Origin: Epiperipatus broadwayi | Lineage: Eukaryota; Onychophora; Udeonychophora; Euonychophora; Peripatidae | Assembly (NCBI GenBank): GCA_028023455.1 | Contig: JAQFVV010006231.1 | Span: forward strand, 9,500,036 to 9,564,035 | Reading direction: 5' to 3' | DNA length: 64,000 nt | Part shown: piece by piece, positions 61,210 through 64,000 of the stretch | Position numbering within the stretch: position 1 is the first letter of the stretch | Layout of the letters: each line of letters begins with the position of its first letter | Position numbers and translations under genes: made by a program | The notes under the pieces: model-generated | Told to the model about the DNA's origin: nothing | Databases searched by the model: none | What the model saw: the letters and a program-made list of their open reading frames with translations, nothing else

Positions 61210-63745
61210 ATTTGAATTTGAAGAACTGTTTAATATTAAATGGACCATTATTATATTTTGTGAAATTAGAAAAGGTGAAGAAACTACAAAGGCACAAACA
61301 TTGGAAGTATAAGTGGAATACAAAAAAATAGAAGAACAACATTGTGGAGATTGATGGTGTATCAAACAGAATGGCAAGATTAGTTATTCAACTTATTAGC
61401 AAAGGTTTATGCCCCAGCAAGTTCTCATTGTGATAAAAAAAAAGTAGAGAATTTTTATATGGATATACAAAAGGATTTTGCTCAGACTAAACAACATTTT
61501 AAAATTGTCATGGGAGACTTTAATACTAAAACTGATAAACAATTGAAAGATGAAGGTGCTGTAAGTACATTTGGTTATGGTGATAGAAATGAGAGAGAAC
61601 ATAGACTTGTGGACTTTGCAAAAAAGGAAAACTTATGAATTCTCTTTTTGAGAAGATGAAAATGAACATGGAAGCATCCAAATAAAGGTACAACAGAATT
61701 GAAATATTTTGACTAATCATTGATTAGTGAGATATAAGATATATATTACTGCAAAACTAGAGAGACAAAAATTTTTAAGAACAAAAATATTCACTACTGA
61801 CATTCTTAATTTCCAGAAGCATTCCAATGTATTTAAATTAGAATTTGCAAATCGTTTTCAAATATTAACAGATTTTGAACATGATTCAGATATGAATAAA
61901 ATCAATAGGAAGATAAACTATACACTTTTAAAAATTTCAACAAAGATAGCTGGAATAAAAAAAGAGCAATTGACCATAAAATTTCTGTGAAGACAAGACA
62001 ATTTATGATGAAAAGAAAGAATATGAAACTACATAAAAATTACGCATTAAGAATTGAATATCTTGAATTTTGTAAAATGGTGTGAAAAAAAAATGATAAC
62101 GATATCAGAAAGTACGACTGTTAACTAACAAGGAAAGTTATAAAGTAAAATAAAAATCACAAGAGTGTAAACAACATTTTAGTAGGAAACTTATTTCTGC
62201 AATAAAAAATAAAAAGATAACAATTACTAAGAAGAGAGATGACAATATGTAGTTCTATCAAGAATTGTATAGCAATAAAAACAAGGAAAAGTACTTTTTA
62301 CAATTACTATATCTTTCTGAATTGTCCAGAATTTTAAATAAAAAAATGAGACATGCAATTAAATTTCTGAAGAAGAAAAAAGCTCCAGATAATGATGGAA
62401 TTTTAATCAATATCTTAAAAGAAACAGGTGAAGAAATAGAACATTTTTTAACAAAGTTAGATACCAAATGTCCAAATGATGAAGATACCAGATGATTGGA
62501 AGAATGCAGTATTAATATTAATATTTTAAAAAGGTAGTAAAAGAAGATATCAGAAATTACAGACTTATCAGTCTTTTATCACGTCTATACAAATTTTTTA
62601 CCAAACTAATTATAACTTGTCTACATAAAACTTTGGATTTTAACATCTAAAAGAATAGTGCAGCAGAACATATCCAAGTATTGAGAGAAGTTATAGAAAG
62701 GAACAATGAATATGAGTTGCGATTATGCTTTGTAGATAATGAAAAGGCATTTAATTCTATAAGCATTTCTTCAATGATTAATGCATTGGATCATCCAAGG
62801 TGTAGACTGAGGATACTGCTATATTCTGAAGAATAGTTATAAAAATGCAACAGCAAGAATTAGATTACATAGTGATACTAAAAAGACTAATACTGAAAAT
62901 GGTGAATGACAGGGTGACTATATTTCCAAAACTTTTTATAGTTTTGCAAGAAGTAATTTTGTGAATTAAATCGGGAAGCTAATGGAGTAAAAGTAAATGA
63001 AGATTATTGAAGTCATATAAATTTTTCAGATGATGGTGTTTGAAAATAATGCTTTTAAAAGCTTCAGGAAATATTGCAAAGGTTAGCAGATAAAAGTAAG
63101 TGATTTTTTTTTGAAAGAAGAAAATAAAAATTGATAATGATCAGTTAGAAGAAGTTAACAAATACAAATACCTTGATCAGATTATTATTACAGATGGAAA
63201 TATAATGGATGAAATTAATCATAGAATTAAGCTTGATTTGGAGTGCTTTTGGTAGAAATAACTTAATATTAAAAGAAAATATGTTCATATATTTGAAAAG
63301 AAAGATTTTTAATAAATATGTGTTAGCAATTCTTACTTATGAATCTGAGACTTGGACACTTAATAAAAGAGCAATACAGAGACTTCTTATCACTCAAAAA
63401 AGTATGGAGAGATGCATATTAGAAGTAACAAGAAAATATCAAAAACAAAATACATGAGTAAGGGAAGAAACAGATGTTAGTGACATCATTGAAAGATTTA
63501 AGACACTGAAGTGGAGTTGGACTGGAAATATTGCTAAAAGAGATGATAATAGATGGACAGTTGAAATCTTAATTTAGTTTCAAGGAGATTGTAAAAGACC
63601 TAGAAAGAGACCACATGTAAAATGGATTGATGAAATAAAAATATGTGCTGGTGTGATGTGGAGAAGAGAGGCTAAAGATTGAAGATGGATTGAACTTGCA
63701 GTGACCTTCATCCTGCAATGGATCAATAATGGTTGAAAATGGTAA
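61210..63745 (+). pseudogene. RTE-type retrotransposon, longest copy, endonuclease to C-terminus
   Basis: Starts within the apurinic-like endonuclease: a NNIVEIDGVSNRMARLVIQL-like stretch (about 61332-61390), VENFYMDIQKDFAQTKQHF, KIVMGDFNTKTDKQ (catalytic GDFN), then FGYGDRNEREHRLVDFAKK. The linker (61727-61990, ILTDFEHDSDMNKINRKINY) leads to the RT: FLKKKKAPDNDGILINILKE, CPNDEDxPDDW, a broken NYRLISLLSRLYKFF stretch, and VDNEKAFNSISISS. The C-terminal region (63130-63700) includes LTYESETWTLNKRAIQRL and a degraded GHIARRDDNRW-like segment, ending at GGTTGAAAATGG. Stops and frameshifts are frequent. It shows the domain order of the whole family: endonuclease, linker, RT, C-terminal basic domain. 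Confidence 0.88.
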
Positions 63746-64000
63746 TGATTATATCTTAGCATAGTATTTATTAGAAGAATATGTTATTTCTAAAAAAAAC
63801 ATCAGTAAAGTACTTGTACCATAACTCTAAATATTTTCAGCCAGCTTTCCAAAGAGATTATTTTTAGTATTTTAGATTTAATCTAACATAGATTAAACCA
63901 AATAAGACAATGGTTTGAAGTTATTTCTAGGTAGAATGGGATAGGATTATGTTTTAGTTCATTGTTGCAAAAGATCATATTCAGATTAAAAATGCTTCCT
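63746..64000. other. AT-rich non-coding DNA to the window end
   Basis: Nothing recognised. Confidence 0.55.

Overview
This window is AT-rich eukaryotic DNA from an invertebrate animal, probably a protostome. It shows no bacterial-style gene packing and no operons. It has dozens of degraded transposable elements, many simple repeats, and a single recognisable host coding exon. The exon (54142-54288, minus strand) encodes 49 residues of the N-terminal coiled coil of liprin-alpha, the presynaptic active-zone scaffold. It is bounded by a polypyrimidine-AG acceptor and a GTAAGT donor and is in phase 0. The simplest reading is that much of the window is large intron of a liprin-alpha gene transcribed right to left. 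I found no second exon, and the species cannot be fixed from sequence alone.

Layout, left to right. 0-5.6 kb: a composite inverted/direct repeat (288-1135), a decayed RTE-type non-LTR retrotransposon (about 1140-2996), and a 5'-truncated Penelope-like element with an uninterrupted RT plus GIY-YIG reading frame (3914-5488). A decayed hammerhead-ribozyme-like fold follows it. 5.6-23.9 kb: mostly featureless AT-rich DNA with tRNA-like SINE candidates, a non-autonomous hAT with perfect 8-bp target duplications (10733-11016), non-LTR remnants (about 9.95-10.29 and 12.5-12.9 kb, possibly 19-19.6 kb), and a perfect 42-bp-arm hairpin (20248-20350). 23.9-25.8 kb: a relic of a Ty3/gypsy element between two copies of an 80-bp LTR-like repeat. 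27.3-29.8 kb: a 2.5-kb palindrome made of two divergent copies of one Penelope-like element. 31.6-32.1 kb: an unrecognised broken coding relic.

34.6-37.1 kb: a second copy of the hAT MITE, two RTE fragments, a hairpin element and another member of the 288-1135 repeat family. 39.2-39.6 kb: a foldback element. 43.1-45.8 kb: an autonomous but dead hAT transposon related to ZBED5/SCAND3-type transposases. 48.3-48.6 kb: a piggyBac transposase fragment. 51.2-51.4 kb: a perfect 67-bp-arm hairpin. 52.3-52.9 kb: a non-LTR RT relic (minus). 54.1 kb: the liprin-alpha exon. 57.2-59.1 kb (minus) and 61.2-63.7 kb (plus): two longer RTE copies, the second with endonuclease and RT domains. A (TTG)n(TTA)n microsatellite lies at 60.6-60.7 kb.

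The mobile elements do not cooperate in any pathway; they are independent insertions of different ages. No single undescribed system was evident. The items most worth following up are the liprin-alpha exon, the Penelope palindrome, the hammerhead-like fold, the two perfect hairpins and the dispersed composite repeat family.
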